Assembly (NCBI GenBank): GCA_963743575.1
Contig: CAVUQC010000002.1
Location: 372,001 to 436,000 of the forward strand
Origin: DASUPK01 sp963743575
Lineage (GTDB): Bacteria; Actinomycetota; Thermoleophilia; Solirubrobacterales; 70-9
DNA: 64,000 bases
Reading direction: 5' to 3'
Shown: piece by piece, positions 15,752 to 24,057 of the stretch
How positions within the stretch are numbered: the first letter of the stretch is position 1
Layout: each line of letters begins with the position of its first letter
The notes under the pieces: model-generated
Seen by the model: only the letters and a program-made list of their open reading frames with translations
What the model was told of the DNA's origin: nothing
The model's database searches: none
Position numbers and translations under genes: made by a program

Positions 15752-17496
15752 TACTCGGTCTTCTGCTCCTCACCCGCGGCCACGGTCTCCTCAGCGGCCT
15801 CCTCGGCCTCCGGCTCGTCGCCGTCCTCGGAGACCTCCTCGGCCTCGCCGCCCTGGGCGGTCTCGTCCTCGGACTCGGGCTCGAGATTCTGCTCGGCACC
15901 CTCGGCCTCATCTCCCTCCTCGGGGACGCCGGCCTCCTCGGCCTCGGCGACGGGCTCCTCCGCCTCTTCGGCAGGGGCGCCCTCCTCAGCGGGGGCGTCC
16001 TCCTCGGCAGGGGCGCCCTCCTCGGGCGCAGCCTCCTCCTCCTCGGCCTCCGGCTCCTCCGCCTGCGCGTTCTCGTCGAACTGGCTCTCGGCCTTCTCGA
16101 CGATGGTCTTCACCTCAGCGTCATCCGCCTCGCCGTTGGCGAGCGTCGCAACCTCCGCGTCGCTCAGCGGGGTGAGGACAGCCACCTGGTTGGTGCTGAA
16201 GCGCGAGAGCGCCTGATGCTGTGGCAGGCCGCAGAACTGAGAGGCCTGGAGGGCGGCGTTGGGACAACGGCGGCCGGTCGTCATCACGGCCATGCAGCGA
16301 CCGTCGGCGGCCTCCTCGCCCTCATACTCGATGTCGTCCTCCTGCTGCGCGAAATCGGTCTCCGAGGTGATGTCCACCTTCCAGCCGGTGAGGCGAGCGG
16401 CGAGACGGGCGTTCTGGCCGTCGCGCCCGATCGCCAGCGAGAGCTGATCGTCGGGGACGATCACGGTCGCCTCCTTGGTCTCGTCATCGACGAGAACCTC
16501 GCGGACGCGGGCCGGGGAGAGCGCCTTCGCCACGAAGCGGGCGGGCTCCTCGTTGTAAGGAATGATGTCGATCTTCTCGCCGCGCAGCTCGGAGACGACC
16601 ATGCGGACGCGTGAGCCTCGGGGCCCGACGCAGGCGCCCACCGGGTCAACCCCGTCGGCGTGCGAGACGACGGCGATCTTCGAGCGCCAGCCAGGCTCGC
16701 GGGCGACGCCCGTGATCTCCACCAACTTGTCGGCGATCTCCGGCACCTCGAGCTCGAAGAGCTTCTTGATCAGCTCCGGATTGCGGCGGGAGACGACGAT
16801 GCTCGGGCCCTTGGTGTCGGCCGAAACGTCCGTGATCACGGCCTTGACTCGCATGCCGTGGTCGTAGCGCTCGTTGTAGACCTGCTCGGAGCGGGGCAGC
16901 AGGGCCTCGACCCGCTCGCGGAGCTGGACCAGGGTGTAGCGGTTGTCGGACTGCTGGATGATCCCGGTGACCAGCTCGCCGACGCGGTCCTTGTACTCCT
17001 CGAACATCATGCCCCGCTCGGCCTCGCGGATCCGCTGGAGGATCACCTGCTTGGCCGTCTGCGCGGCGATTCGGCCGAAGTCGTCGGGGGTGACGTCGCG
17101 GGTCTTGATCTGGTCCATAAAGGGCTCGAGGCGCTCGGGCTCGAGCTCCTCCTCCTCGGGCTCGCGCCGCTCGCCGGTCTCCGGATCGATCGACGGCCCG
17201 GCGGTCTGAATCTCCGGAACCGGCTCGCCGGCAGCCTCAGCCGCCTCGGCAGCCTGGAGCTGATCCTCGAACTGCTCGTCGAGGAGTCGCTTCTCGAGAT
17301 CCTCGGGAACGATCAGCTCATAGACGCGGAAGTCAGCGCTCCCGTGATCGAGCTCGACCTTCGCGTACTTGGCCGCGCCCGGAGTCTTCTTGTATGCCGA
17401 GAGCAGGGCATCCTGCAGGGCATCCATCAGCGTGTCCGCAGCGATGCCCTTCTCCTGCTCGAGCATCTTCACGGCATCGACGATCTCCTGGGTCAT
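15751..17496 (-). CDS. nusA: transcription termination/antitermination factor NusA with zinc-finger-like motif and acidic tail
   Basis: Transcription elongation factor binding RNA polymerase and nascent RNA. 581 residues, well above the usual 330-500. Order: N-terminal RNAP-binding domain (about 1-70), an acidic insert (about 75-125), remainder of the NTD, S1 domain (about 175-245), KH1 (PVGACVGPRGSRVRMV, about 285-300) and KH2 (LAIGRDGQNARLAARL, about 354-369). After KH2 comes a compact Cys/His cluster C401-x9-C411-x10-C422-x4-H427, then about 115 residues dominated by Glu and Ala. The Cys spacing resembles small zinc-binding motifs of the C-x-A-x-T-x2-G-x2-C...C-x2-4-H type. Zinc binding is inference. 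Four-base overlap with rimP; one-base overlap with infB. Confidence 0.95.
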   Translation of the reverse strand: MTQEIVDAVKMLEQEKGIAADTLMDALQDALLSAYKKTPGAAKYAKVELDHGSADFRVYELIVPEDLEKRLLDEQFEDQLQAAEAAEAAGEPVPEIQTAGPSIDPETGERREPEEEELEPERLEPFMDQIKTRDVTPDDFGRIAAQTAKQVILQRIREAERGMMFEEYKDRVGELVTGIIQQSDNRYTLVQLRERVEALLPRSEQVYNERYDHGMRVKAVITDVSADTKGPSIVVSRRNPELIKKLFELEVPEIADKLVEITGVAREPGWRSKIAVVSHADGVDPVGACVGPRGSRVRMVVSELRGEKIDIIPYNEEPARFVAKALSPARVREVLVDDETKEATVIVPDDQLSLAIGRDGQNARLAARLTGWKVDITSETDFAQQEDDIEYEGEEAADGRCMAVMTTGRRCPNAALQASQFCGLPQHQALSRFSTNQVAVLTPLSDAEVATLANGEADDAEVKTIVEKAESQFDENAQAEEPEAEEEEAAPEEGAPAEEDAPAEEGAPAEEAEEPVAEAEEAGVPEEGDEAEGAEQNLEPESEDETAQGGEAEEVSEDGDEPEAEEAAEETVAAGEEQKTE

Positions 17497-17930
17497 GCAA
17501 CCTCCTCGGGGACAAGATTTGAACGGCGGACGCTCTGCAGTGGAATGGACACCGCACCATCGGGAGCCTCGACGCTGAGTTGCTCCTCGTCGGCAGCGGT
17601 GAGTGTGCCCGTGAAGCTGTTGCGACCGGCGATCTCCTCGCTGGTCTTGACGCGAACCCTGTTGCCGAGAAACCGCTTGAAGTGCTCGGGCTTGGTGAGC
17701 GGGCGGTCGGGGCCGGGAGACGAGACCTCGATCGACCAGTCCTCGAGCAGGTCGCGAAGCGAGCCGGTGACGCTCTCGCAGAGCGCGATGTCGACCCCGC
17801 CCGAGCGATCGATGACCAGCCGCAGACGCTCAGCGGCGGGCCGCTCGAGCGCGAGCAGCTCGACTTCCGGCTGCTCAGCGGCCAGCCGATTCTCGATCTT
17901 CTCCTGAAGCTGTGTGAGTTCTGTGTCCAT
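17493..17930 (-). CDS. rimP: ribosome maturation factor RimP
   Basis: Assists 30S assembly. 145 residues from the ATG at 17930 (MDTELTQLQEKIENRL). A TTG four codons upstream (17942) is also open but lies within the terminator U-tract. The family blocks LRLVIDRSGGVDIALCESVTGSLRDLL and VSSPGPDRPLTKPEHFKRFLG are intact. It is the first gene of rimP-nusA-infB, its stop overlapping the nusA start as ATGA. No good Shine-Dalgarno lies before either start, because the preceding bases form a terminator hairpin and U-tract. This suggests expression depends on the leader structure. Confidence 0.93.
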   Translation of the reverse strand: MDTELTQLQEKIENRLAAEQPEVELLALERPAAERLRLVIDRSGGVDIALCESVTGSLRDLLEDWSIEVSSPGPDRPLTKPEHFKRFLGNRVRVKTSEEIAGRNSFTGTLTAADEEQLSVEAPDGAVSIPLQSVRRSNLVPEEVA

Positions 17931-17940
17931 GTGAAGGCCC

Positions 17941-17996
17941 AAAAAAAGGCGGGCGCTCGCCCACCTTTCGACCTGCGGTTAGGTGCGAAAAAAGGT
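17941..17996 (-). promoter_or_regulatory. terminator/antiterminator leader of the rimP-nusA-infB operon
   Basis: On the minus-strand RNA, AAAGGUGGGC - GAGC - GCCCGCCUUU followed by UUUU (17941-17968) is a complete intrinsic terminator ending 10 bases before the rimP ATG. Its 5' arm (AAAGGU, 17963-17968) can instead pair with ACCUUU at 17991-17996, with an inner ACCU/AGGU pairing that closes an upstream hairpin. The two structures are mutually exclusive, the hallmark of an attenuator. Autoregulation of nusA operons by NusA-dependent termination is known in other bacteria. That NusA is the ligand here is inference. Confidence 0.7.
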
Positions 17997-18005
17997 TCCG
18001 AGGCG

Positions 18006-18034
18006 AGTATAGCCCTGCCTGGCTAGACCTCCAA
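18006..18034 (-). promoter_or_regulatory. promoter of rimP-nusA-infB
   Basis: Minus-strand TTGGAG (18029-18034) and TATACT (18006-18011) with an exact 17-base spacer. Transcription would start near 17999 and give a leader of about 70 bases carrying the attenuator. The -35 box overlaps the 3' end of dtd. Confidence 0.7.
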
Positions 18035-18439
18035 CATGACCGTCACCGGTCCGTCGTTGACCAGCGCGACGCCCATGCAGGCTCCGAAGACGCCCCTCTT
18101 CGCTCCGGCCCGCTCGCAGAAGCGGTCATAGAGAGGCTCCGCCACATCGCCCGGCGCGGCCTGGATGTAGCTCGGCCGCGTCCCCTTCTTCGTATCCCCG
18201 TAGAGCGTGAACTGGCTGACGCAGAGGATCTCGCGGTCGCCGAGCGGCTCGTTCATCTTCCCGTCGGCGTCGTCGAAGATCCGCAGGGCGCGCACCTTGT
18301 CCGCCAGCCGGTCGGCCTCGGCCTCGGTGTCCTCGCGCGAGACGCCGAGCAGCACGAGCATCCCCGGGCCGATCTGCGCCACCCGCTCACCCTCGACGTC
18401 GACAGCGGCTTGGCTGACGCGCTGGACGAGCGCCCTCAT
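18023..18439 (-). CDS. dtd: D-aminoacyl-tRNA deacylase
   Basis: Removes D-amino acids (and glycine) mischarged on tRNA. 138 residues, slightly short of the usual 145. The start is the ATG at 18439 (MRALVQRVSQAAVDVEGE), overlapping the arginase-like stop by four bases. The signature segments SQFTLYGDTKKGTRPSY and the C-terminal NDGPVTVMLEV (the NxGPVT cross-subunit motif, here with D between N and G) are present. It is the last gene of a TPR - arginase-like - dtd run. Confidence 0.95.
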   Translation of the reverse strand: MRALVQRVSQAAVDVEGERVAQIGPGMLVLLGVSREDTEAEADRLADKVRALRIFDDADGKMNEPLGDREILCVSQFTLYGDTKKGTRPSYIQAAPGDVAEPLYDRFCERAGAKRGVFGACMGVALVNDGPVTVMLEV

Positions 18440-19308
18440 GTTCCTCGCGCCAGGCGCTCGGCCACGGCCTCGAGCACGCTCAGGGCGATCGGCACCGCGC
18501 GGTCCTCGGCGTCGCACTCGGGGTCGTAGGCCGTGAGGGACACCGCTCTCACATCGCGGGTGGCCAGCAGCGAGCGGACCTGGGCGAGGAGCTGGGCGGC
18601 GGTCAGTCCGCCCGGGACGCTGTAGATGTTGACCGGGGCGACCTCGGAGTCGAGCACGTCCAGATCCAGGTGGAGATACAGGGCGCTTGCCGCCGGATCC
18701 ATCACGTCGACGGCCCGCGTCACCGCATCGTCGGAGTCGATCGCGGCCGGCGGCAGGTGGTGGACCGCCGAGGAGTCGAGGCGGAGCCGCTCGAGTGGGT
18801 CGAAGTCATGTGCGCCGGCCAGCACGACCGCGGACTCCGGCACTGTCCTGATCTCAGCCTGGTTGACGAGGGTCCGCCAGCCATCGCCGGTGAGAGTCGC
18901 CAGCGGCATGCCGTCGAAGTAGCCATCGATGGTGGACTCCGGCGTGTTGAAGTCCCCGTGCGTGTCGAACCAGACGACGCCCGGGGAGCGCTCATCCAGG
19001 CCGGTGACCACCCCGATGCCGGCGCAGCAACTGCCGGAGAGCAGGACCGGGAAAGCCCCGTCTGCGATCGCCCGGCGGACGCCGGCGGCGACCAGGCCGA
19101 TCAGCTCGAAGGCTGCCTGGGCCTCGCTGGCGCCGCTCCGTTCCCTGCGGTCCTCCTCGAGCTCGATCAGCTCCAGGCTGACCCGCGCCCCATGGACGGC
19201 CAGCGCCTCCTCGGCACCCGCCTCCAGGAGGTGCTCCGGACCGCGCCCGACGCCCATGCGCAGGGCCCCGATCTCGTAGGGAACAGCAAGGAGGCGGATC
19301 TCGGTCAT
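18436..19308 (-). CDS. arginase/ureohydrolase-family protein with altered first metal motif
   Basis: 290-residue ureohydrolase fold. The second and third metal motifs are recognisable: WFDTHGDFNTPE (Asp, His, Asp ligands) and HLDLDVLDSEVAP (two Asp ligands; the usual SxDxDxxDP reads HLDLDVLDSE). The first motif, normally GGDHS with a His ligand, reads SGSCCAG, so that His is lost and two Cys stand there. Cys at this place is seen in some arginase-family subgroups. An arginase or agmatinase label is not safe. Start ATG at 19308 with a GGCGAGG ribosome site, 8 bases after the TPR gene stop. Confidence 0.85.
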   Translation of the reverse strand: MTEIRLLAVPYEIGALRMGVGRGPEHLLEAGAEEALAVHGARVSLELIELEEDRRERSGASEAQAAFELIGLVAAGVRRAIADGAFPVLLSGSCCAGIGVVTGLDERSPGVVWFDTHGDFNTPESTIDGYFDGMPLATLTGDGWRTLVNQAEIRTVPESAVVLAGAHDFDPLERLRLDSSAVHHLPPAAIDSDDAVTRAVDVMDPAASALYLHLDLDVLDSEVAPVNIYSVPGGLTAAQLLAQVRSLLATRDVRAVSLTAYDPECDAEDRAVPIALSVLEAVAERLARGT

Positions 19309-19316
19309 CCTCGCCG

Positions 19317-19703
19317 CTAGGTGCCGGCGGTTAGGCGCTCTCTGTAGATGCGGTAGTCGCGCCGCTCGGGCCTCAGGTTCGACGCCAGCGCCAGGTGATG
19401 GCGGGCACGGCGCGTCTCCCCTGTCTTGGTGAGCGCGCGGCCGAGGCAGAAGTGGGCGTAGTCGTTGACCGGATGCGTCTCGACCACGGCCTCGAACTCG
19501 GTCGCGGCCTCCGCGTAGTGCCGGGTGCGGAACAGTGCTCGGCCGAGCGCCTCGCGCACGGAGCTCTTCTCGGGCGCCTGACGAGCCGCCTCCTTCAGCG
19601 GCACCGTGGCCTCCTCGAAGGAACCATCCTCAAGCAGCTCCATGCCACGCCTGTACAGGGAATACAGGGACTCGTTTGGCTGAGGATGCTCGTCAGTGAC
19701 CAT
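19317..19703 (-). CDS. TPR-repeat protein
   Basis: 128 residues with three tetratricopeptide-like helical pairs: YSLYRRGMELLEDGSFEEA (about 13-31), SSVREALGRALFRTRHYAEA (about 47-66) and DYAHFCLGRALTKTGETRRA (about 80-99). A scaffold or partner-binding role is likely; no catalytic motif. It heads the run with the arginase-like gene and dtd. Its start codon lies 6 bases after a TACACT box, so the mRNA is probably leaderless. Confidence 0.88.
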   Translation of the reverse strand: MVTDEHPQPNESLYSLYRRGMELLEDGSFEEATVPLKEAARQAPEKSSVREALGRALFRTRHYAEAATEFEAVVETHPVNDYAHFCLGRALTKTGETRRARHHLALASNLRPERRDYRIYRERLTAGT

Positions 19704-19709
19704 GCACCC

Positions 19710-19715
19710 AGTGTA
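19710..19715 (-). promoter_or_regulatory. -10 box of a probable leaderless promoter (TPR gene)
   Basis: TACACT on the minus strand is separated from the ATG by six bases (GGGTGC), which puts the expected transcription start at or next to the A of ATG. No clear -35 box and no Shine-Dalgarno. Confidence 0.5.
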
Positions 19716-19746
19716 GAAGGGCGCACAAGGCCGAATCCGGCGTCGA

Positions 19747-21006
19747 TCAGTCGCGTGGCTCTGCGCGAGGCGCAGCCGAGCCGGACCGGATCGCCTCGAT
19801 CCGGTCGAGGATGGCGTCCGCCACCTGATCCTTCGAGGCGAGCGGCACCGGGTGCTCTCCCGAGCGCTCGACGATCACGACCTCGTTCTCCGAGCTCTCG
19901 AAGCCGATCTCGGAGCGAGAGACGTCGTTGAAGACGATCGCATCGGCACCCTTGCGCTCGAGCTTCTCCCTGGCGCGGGCGGGGTCGTGATCCGTCTCGG
20001 CCGCGAAGCCGACGATCGTCTGGCCGTCACGGCGCCGCGCGGACAGGCCGGCGAGGATGTCGTCGGTCGCCTCCAGGTCGAGCTCGAGCCCGCCACCTTC
20101 GCGATGGATCTTCTCCCCGGCCGCCTGTCGAGGCCGAAAGTCCGCAGGAGCGGCGGCCATGACCAGGACGTCGGTCGAGTCGAACTCGCGCGCCAGAGCG
20201 CCACCGAGATCGGCCGCCGTCTCGACGTCGACCCGGCGGACCCCGGGCGAAGCCGACAGGGAGACGTTGGCCGCGACGAGGGTCACCTCGGCCCCGCGCC
20301 GGGCGGCGCGCTCGGCCAGGGCGAGGCCCATGCGGCCCGACGAGCGATTGCCGATGAAGCGAACGGGATCGATCGGCTCACGGGTTCCGCCGGCGGAGAT
20401 CAGCACCCGGAGGCCGTCCCAGGGGCCGATCGGGCCCGGGGCGGTCTGCTCGATCGCGTCGAGCAGAGCACGCGGCTCGGGCAGGCGCCCGACGCCGTGC
20501 TCCCCGCGGGAGGCAAGCGCGCCCTCCTCGGGCTCGATCACGACGATGCCGCGCCTGCGCAGCGTCGCCAGGTTCTCCTGGGTGGCCAGGTCGCGATACA
20601 TCCGGTCGTTCATCGCGGGAGCCACGAGTCGCGGCGCAGAGCAGGCCAGGAACGAGGTGGTGAGCATCGAGTCGGCGATCCCGGCGGCGAGCTTCGCAAT
20701 CGTGTTGGCCGAGGCGGGCGCGATCAGGTAGGCGTCGGCGTTGGCGACCACCTCCAGATGGCCTATCGGGTCATGCGCCGGCACGGGGTCGCCGGGAAAG
20801 GCGCCGCGGGTGGGGTCCCGCTCGAACTCGTCTGTGAGCACCGGCGAGCCGGTGATCCCCTCGAAGGACGCCGCGCCCACGAACCGCTGCGCAGCCGGCG
20901 TCATCAGCACCCGGACGGCGTGCCCCTCCTTGGTGGCCAGGCGTGCAAGCTCCAACGACTTGTAGGCGGCGATGCCGCCACTCACCCCAACCAGGATGCG
21001 GGCCAT
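19747..21006 (-). CDS. coaBC: phosphopantothenoylcysteine decarboxylase / phosphopantothenate-cysteine ligase
   Basis: Two consecutive steps of coenzyme A synthesis in one 419-residue protein. N-terminal CoaC flavoprotein: GVSGGIAAYKSLELAR (6-21), the PASANTIAKLAAGIAD block, PAMNDRMY. C-terminal CoaB: LISAGGTREPIDPVRFIGNRSSGRMG (about 204-229) and the AAPADFRP segment. In the flexible CoaC loop the sequence SRGEHGVGR lacks the Cys seen in E. coli (ACGDIGPGR); another residue or variation must serve. The ATG at 21006 is preferred over the adjacent GTG at 21009 because AAAGGAGG is then 5 bases away. It follows rpoZ, the usual actinobacterial order. Confidence 0.95.
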   Translation of the reverse strand: MARILVGVSGGIAAYKSLELARLATKEGHAVRVLMTPAAQRFVGAASFEGITGSPVLTDEFERDPTRGAFPGDPVPAHDPIGHLEVVANADAYLIAPASANTIAKLAAGIADSMLTTSFLACSAPRLVAPAMNDRMYRDLATQENLATLRRRGIVVIEPEEGALASRGEHGVGRLPEPRALLDAIEQTAPGPIGPWDGLRVLISAGGTREPIDPVRFIGNRSSGRMGLALAERAARRGAEVTLVAANVSLSASPGVRRVDVETAADLGGALAREFDSTDVLVMAAAPADFRPRQAAGEKIHREGGGLELDLEATDDILAGLSARRRDGQTIVGFAAETDHDPARAREKLERKGADAIVFNDVSRSEIGFESSENEVVIVERSGEHPVPLASKDQVADAILDRIEAIRSGSAAPRAEPRD

Positions 21007-21025
21007 CACGCCCTCCTTTGCCGGA

Positions 21026-21262
21026 CTAAGCCTTGTACTCGTACTTCAGCTTGCCCGCCGCCGTCTCCTCCAGGGCGATGGTCAGGTAGTTCCCGCTGGG
21101 AACCTCGACCATCGGCGGCGTGTACTCGCCGTACGCGCCCTCGGAGAGGGAGTGGTAGTAGGCGTTGATCTGACGGGCCCGCTTTGCCGCGACGCACACG
21201 GCGGCGTAGTGGGTGTCGGTGTGCCCGAGAAGCTTGTCGACTCTTGGTGTGATCATTGACAT
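21026..21262 (-). CDS. rpoZ: RNA polymerase omega subunit
   Basis: Small RNA polymerase assembly subunit, 78 residues. It contains the N-terminal TPRVDKLLGHTDTHYAAVCVAAKRARQIN helix region that matches RpoZ, with the AKRARQIN motif, and a C-terminal beta hairpin (NYLTIALEETAAGKLKYEY). It lies 5 bases after gmk and just before coaBC, the standard actinobacterial gmk-rpoZ-coaBC arrangement. Confidence 0.95.
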   Translation of the reverse strand: MSMITPRVDKLLGHTDTHYAAVCVAAKRARQINAYYHSLSEGAYGEYTPPMVEVPSGNYLTIALEETAAGKLKYEYKA

Positions 21263-21267
21263 GGGGG

Positions 21268-21831
21268 TCAGTGTAGGGATAGCTCACCGCGGACGAGCTT
21301 CTCCAATTCGGCGGCCGCTTTCTGCACCTCGTCGTTCACGACCTCGAGGGGAAATTCGGAGCGCGCCCCGAGTTCGATCTCGGCCGTGCGAAGGCGCTGC
21401 TCGATGTCCTCGGGAGAATCGGTTCCCCGGCCCTCGAGCCGCTCGCGGAGCACCTGCTCGTCGGGTGGCGCAATGAAGATCAGGACGGCGTCGTCACCGA
21501 GCGAGTCGCGCACCTGTCGCGCGCCCTGCACCTCGATCTCGAGGACGACCGACCGGCCCTCGGCCAGCCGCCGCTCCACCTCCTCTTGCAGGGTCCCGTA
21601 GTAGTTGCCGCTGTAGCTCGCATGCTCGAGGAAGTCACCGGCCTCGAGGCGCCGCCGAAACTCCTCCGGCGCGAGGAAGAAGTAGTCGCGCCCGTCGATC
21701 TCCCCGGGTCGCGGTTCTCTGGTCGTTGCCGAGATCGAGAGCTCGAGCTCGGGGACGCGTTCGAGCAGCTGCTCAATCAGCGTTCCCTTGCCGACCCCGG
21801 ACGGCCCGGTGATGACGAAGACCTTCCCCAC
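21268..21831 (-). CDS. gmk: guanylate kinase
   Basis: Phosphorylates GMP/dGMP to GDP with ATP. 187 residues. P-loop GPSGVGKGT (about 9-17), the SISATTREPRPGEIDGRDYFF GMP-binding block (about 33-53), and EIEVQGARQV. Start GTG at 21831. It lies between mihF and rpoZ. A small intergenic region with a repeated GGGGTCTGAC word separates it from mihF. Confidence 0.97.
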   Translation of the reverse strand: MGKVFVITGPSGVGKGTLIEQLLERVPELELSISATTREPRPGEIDGRDYFFLAPEEFRRRLEAGDFLEHASYSGNYYGTLQEEVERRLAEGRSVVLEIEVQGARQVRDSLGDDAVLIFIAPPDEQVLRERLEGRGTDSPEDIEQRLRTAEIELGARSEFPLEVVNDEVQKAAAELEKLVRGELSLH

Positions 21832-21868
21832 GGGGATGAATCATGAACTCCCAAACGGCAGCAAACCC

Positions 21869-21898
21869 GGGGTCTGACCCCGATCGTCGGGGTCTGAC
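21869..21898. repeat. direct repeat GGGGTCTGAC, 20-base period
   Basis: Two exact copies (21869-21878 and 21889-21898) between gmk and mihF; the first is followed by CCC to give GGGGTCTGACCCC. A related word occurs near 61573. It looks like a dispersed intergenic element. Confidence 0.6.
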
Positions 21899-21912
21899 AC
21901 GAAGAAGTTGCG

Positions 21913-22245
21913 CTACTTGCGCAGCTGCGCGACGAGTTCGGCGCGCTGGCGCTCGGAGAGGCCGCCGATCGTCTTCGACGGCGAGATCCGGCACTGGTTC
22001 AGGATCCGATTCGTCTTGACCCGGCCGTACTTGGGAACCGCCATCAGCATGTCGATCACCTTGGCGGTCTGGACGTACTCGGGCGGATCCATGAGCAGCG
22101 TCTGGATCTTGACCTTGTTGCCCTTGAGGTCTCGCTTCAGCTGGGCCCGCTTGGAACGGATGTCATTCGCCCTCCTGAGGGCTTCCATCCTCTGGTCCAG
22201 TGATCTCTCGGGGGCGGCGTTGGAGGACTGGACCGGGGCCTGCAT
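21913..22245 (-). CDS. mihF: actinobacterial integration host factor
   Basis: Nucleoid-associated DNA-binding protein restricted to actinobacteria, 110 residues. The signature helices RMEALRRANDIRSKRAQLKRDLK and the H2TH-like block VPKYGRVKTNRILNQCRISPSKTIGGLSERQR are intact. It strongly supports actinobacterial origin. It is placed between pyrD and gmk, as in many actinobacteria where the pyrimidine operon precedes mihF. A TATACT box 9 bases before the ATG gives it its own promoter. Confidence 0.97.
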   Translation of the reverse strand: MQAPVQSSNAAPERSLDQRMEALRRANDIRSKRAQLKRDLKGNKVKIQTLLMDPPEYVQTAKVIDMLMAVPKYGRVKTNRILNQCRISPSKTIGGLSERQRAELVAQLRK

Positions 22246-22254
22246 CGGGGCGGC

Positions 22255-22260
22255 AGTATA
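22255..22260 (-). promoter_or_regulatory. -10 box of mihF
   Basis: TATACT lies nine bases before the mihF ATG, leaving a leader of only about 2-3 bases and no room for a Shine-Dalgarno. Confidence 0.55.
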
Positions 22261-22316
22261 TCCGCGGCCGCGTTGAGCGGAAAGACCTTTTCAGGGTTTG
22301 TGAAAAAAACCCCCGT

Positions 22317-23189
22317 CTATCCGGAGATCCGAGCGAGCTCCCCGCCCAGCTCGGCGGCGATCCGCGACCCGGCCGCCGGATCTCGGAAGCTCTCCGTCCC
22401 AACGGCAACGATGCTTGCACCGGCGCGGAGCATTTCGCCGGCATCCCGGCCGCTGGAGATGCCCCCCATCGCAACGACCGGGACCGAGACCGAGCCGGCC
22501 ACGGCATGGACCTGCGCCAGCGCCACGGCGCGCACCGCCGGCCCCGAGAGCCCCCCGGTGCCGCCACCGAGCCAGCGCTCGCCCTTGTCCGGCTCGAAGG
22601 CGACGGCACGCAGGGTGTTGATCAGGGAGACCGCGGCCGCTCCCCCCTCCTCCGCGGCGATCGCCACGGGGACCGGATCGGCGATGTTCGGGGTGAGCTT
22701 CACGATCAGCGGCTTCTCGGTCAGCGGTTTCATGTCCGTGAGCAGGGATTTTGCCTCCTCCGGTGACTCGCCGACGATGAGCCCCGACTTGACGTTGGGG
22801 CAGGAGACGTTGAGCTCGAGGGCCGCCACCTCCTCCCGGCCGCCGACTCCCTCGACGAGGGTCCTGAATTCGTCGTGGCTGGTTCCCATCACCGAGACGA
22901 TCAGCGGCACCGGGAGATCGGCGAGCTGCGGCAGATCGTGTTGAAGAAAGCCATCGAGGCCCTTGTTCGGTAATCCGATCGAGTTGATAAGTCCTGAGGG
23001 CGTCTCCCAGAGCCGCGGCGGCGGGTTGCCGGCCCGAGGCTCCGGCGTGATGGTCTTGGAGACGAAGGCCGAGAAGGGGAACTCGTCGAGAAGCGCGTCC
23101 CCGAAGGCCCGGCGAGCCGCGATCACATCGAACGTGCCGGAGCCGTTGATCACCGGATGGCGCAGCTCGATGCCGCAGAAATCCACCAT
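22317..23189 (-). CDS. pyrD: dihydroorotate dehydrogenase B, catalytic subunit
   Basis: Oxidises dihydroorotate to orotate with FMN; class 1B enzyme working with PyrK and NAD. 290 residues from the ATG at 23189 (MVDFCGIELRHPVINGSG). Catalytic region LNVSCPNVKSG with the base Cys, and substrate/FMN segments VKLTPN, SLINTLRA and GGISSGRDAGEMLRAGA. It overlaps pyrK by one base (TGATG), as expected for a stoichiometric complex. A longer frame to 23372 is a shadow inside pyrK. Confidence 0.96.
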   Translation of the reverse strand: MVDFCGIELRHPVINGSGTFDVIAARRAFGDALLDEFPFSAFVSKTITPEPRAGNPPPRLWETPSGLINSIGLPNKGLDGFLQHDLPQLADLPVPLIVSVMGTSHDEFRTLVEGVGGREEVAALELNVSCPNVKSGLIVGESPEEAKSLLTDMKPLTEKPLIVKLTPNIADPVPVAIAAEEGGAAAVSLINTLRAVAFEPDKGERWLGGGTGGLSGPAVRAVALAQVHAVAGSVSVPVVAMGGISSGRDAGEMLRAGASIVAVGTESFRDPAAGSRIAAELGGELARISG

Positions 23190-24057
23190 CAATGGCCCGA
23201 GCCGGGGACAAGGGCGGTCTCGATCTCGTCGCCGCGGACCACCGGGCCGTCGACGCAGAGGCGCATATAGCCACCGCTTTTCTGGGGAATCGCGCAGCCG
23301 AAGCAGGCTCCGAAGCCACAGGCCATCGGCGCCTCGAGGGCCAGTTCGCACGCCACGCCCCGGTCGGCGCACATGGCGCGAACCGCCTCGAGCATCGGGG
23401 GCGGGCCGCAGGCGTAGACGGCCGCGCTCCCGGCGTCGTCCCCTTCCAGAAGCACTCCGAGCAGGTCCGTGACATAGCCGCGATGACCAGCGTGCCCGTC
23501 CTCGCTGGCCAGCCTGATCTCGCTGCAGTCGAACAGGTCGAGACCCCCCGAGTTCGCCCGGTCCCGGAAGCCGAGAAGGACGCGCGCTGGAATCCCGGCC
23601 CGAAGCAGCCGTCGGCGCCAGAGCGCCAGGGGAGCCACGCCGATGCCGCCGCCGATCAGGATCGCGCCAGCCGCAGCCGAGGCGACCTCCGGCGGGGGCG
23701 CGAAGGGCTGCCCGAGCGGCCCGTGGATCCAGAGCCCCTCCCCAGGCTCGAGGCCGGCGAGGAGAGAGGTACCCGGGCCTACCGCCTGGACGAGGAAGTC
23801 CAGCCTGACACCGCCGCTCTCGGGCTCGACATCGGCCACGGAGAAGGCGCGCGCCAGATAGGGGCGGCCCTCATCGCCGCCCCAGCCCGTGTCGGCGGCG
23901 AGCATGTAGAACTGGCCGGCCGCCGGCTCGGGGCCAGCGGGATCGAGCGCCGAGAAGATCCGATACCCGCCCGAAGGGAGATTGCGGGTCACCTCGCAGA
24001 GCCGCCGGCCGAATGGGGCGACGACCCGGTCCCCCAGCCGCTGGGCCGCTCCCGCCG

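Noticed and set aside
18436..19308. Naming the gene arginase or agmatinase
   Set aside because: The first metal motif is altered, and no arginine-catabolic genes are nearby.
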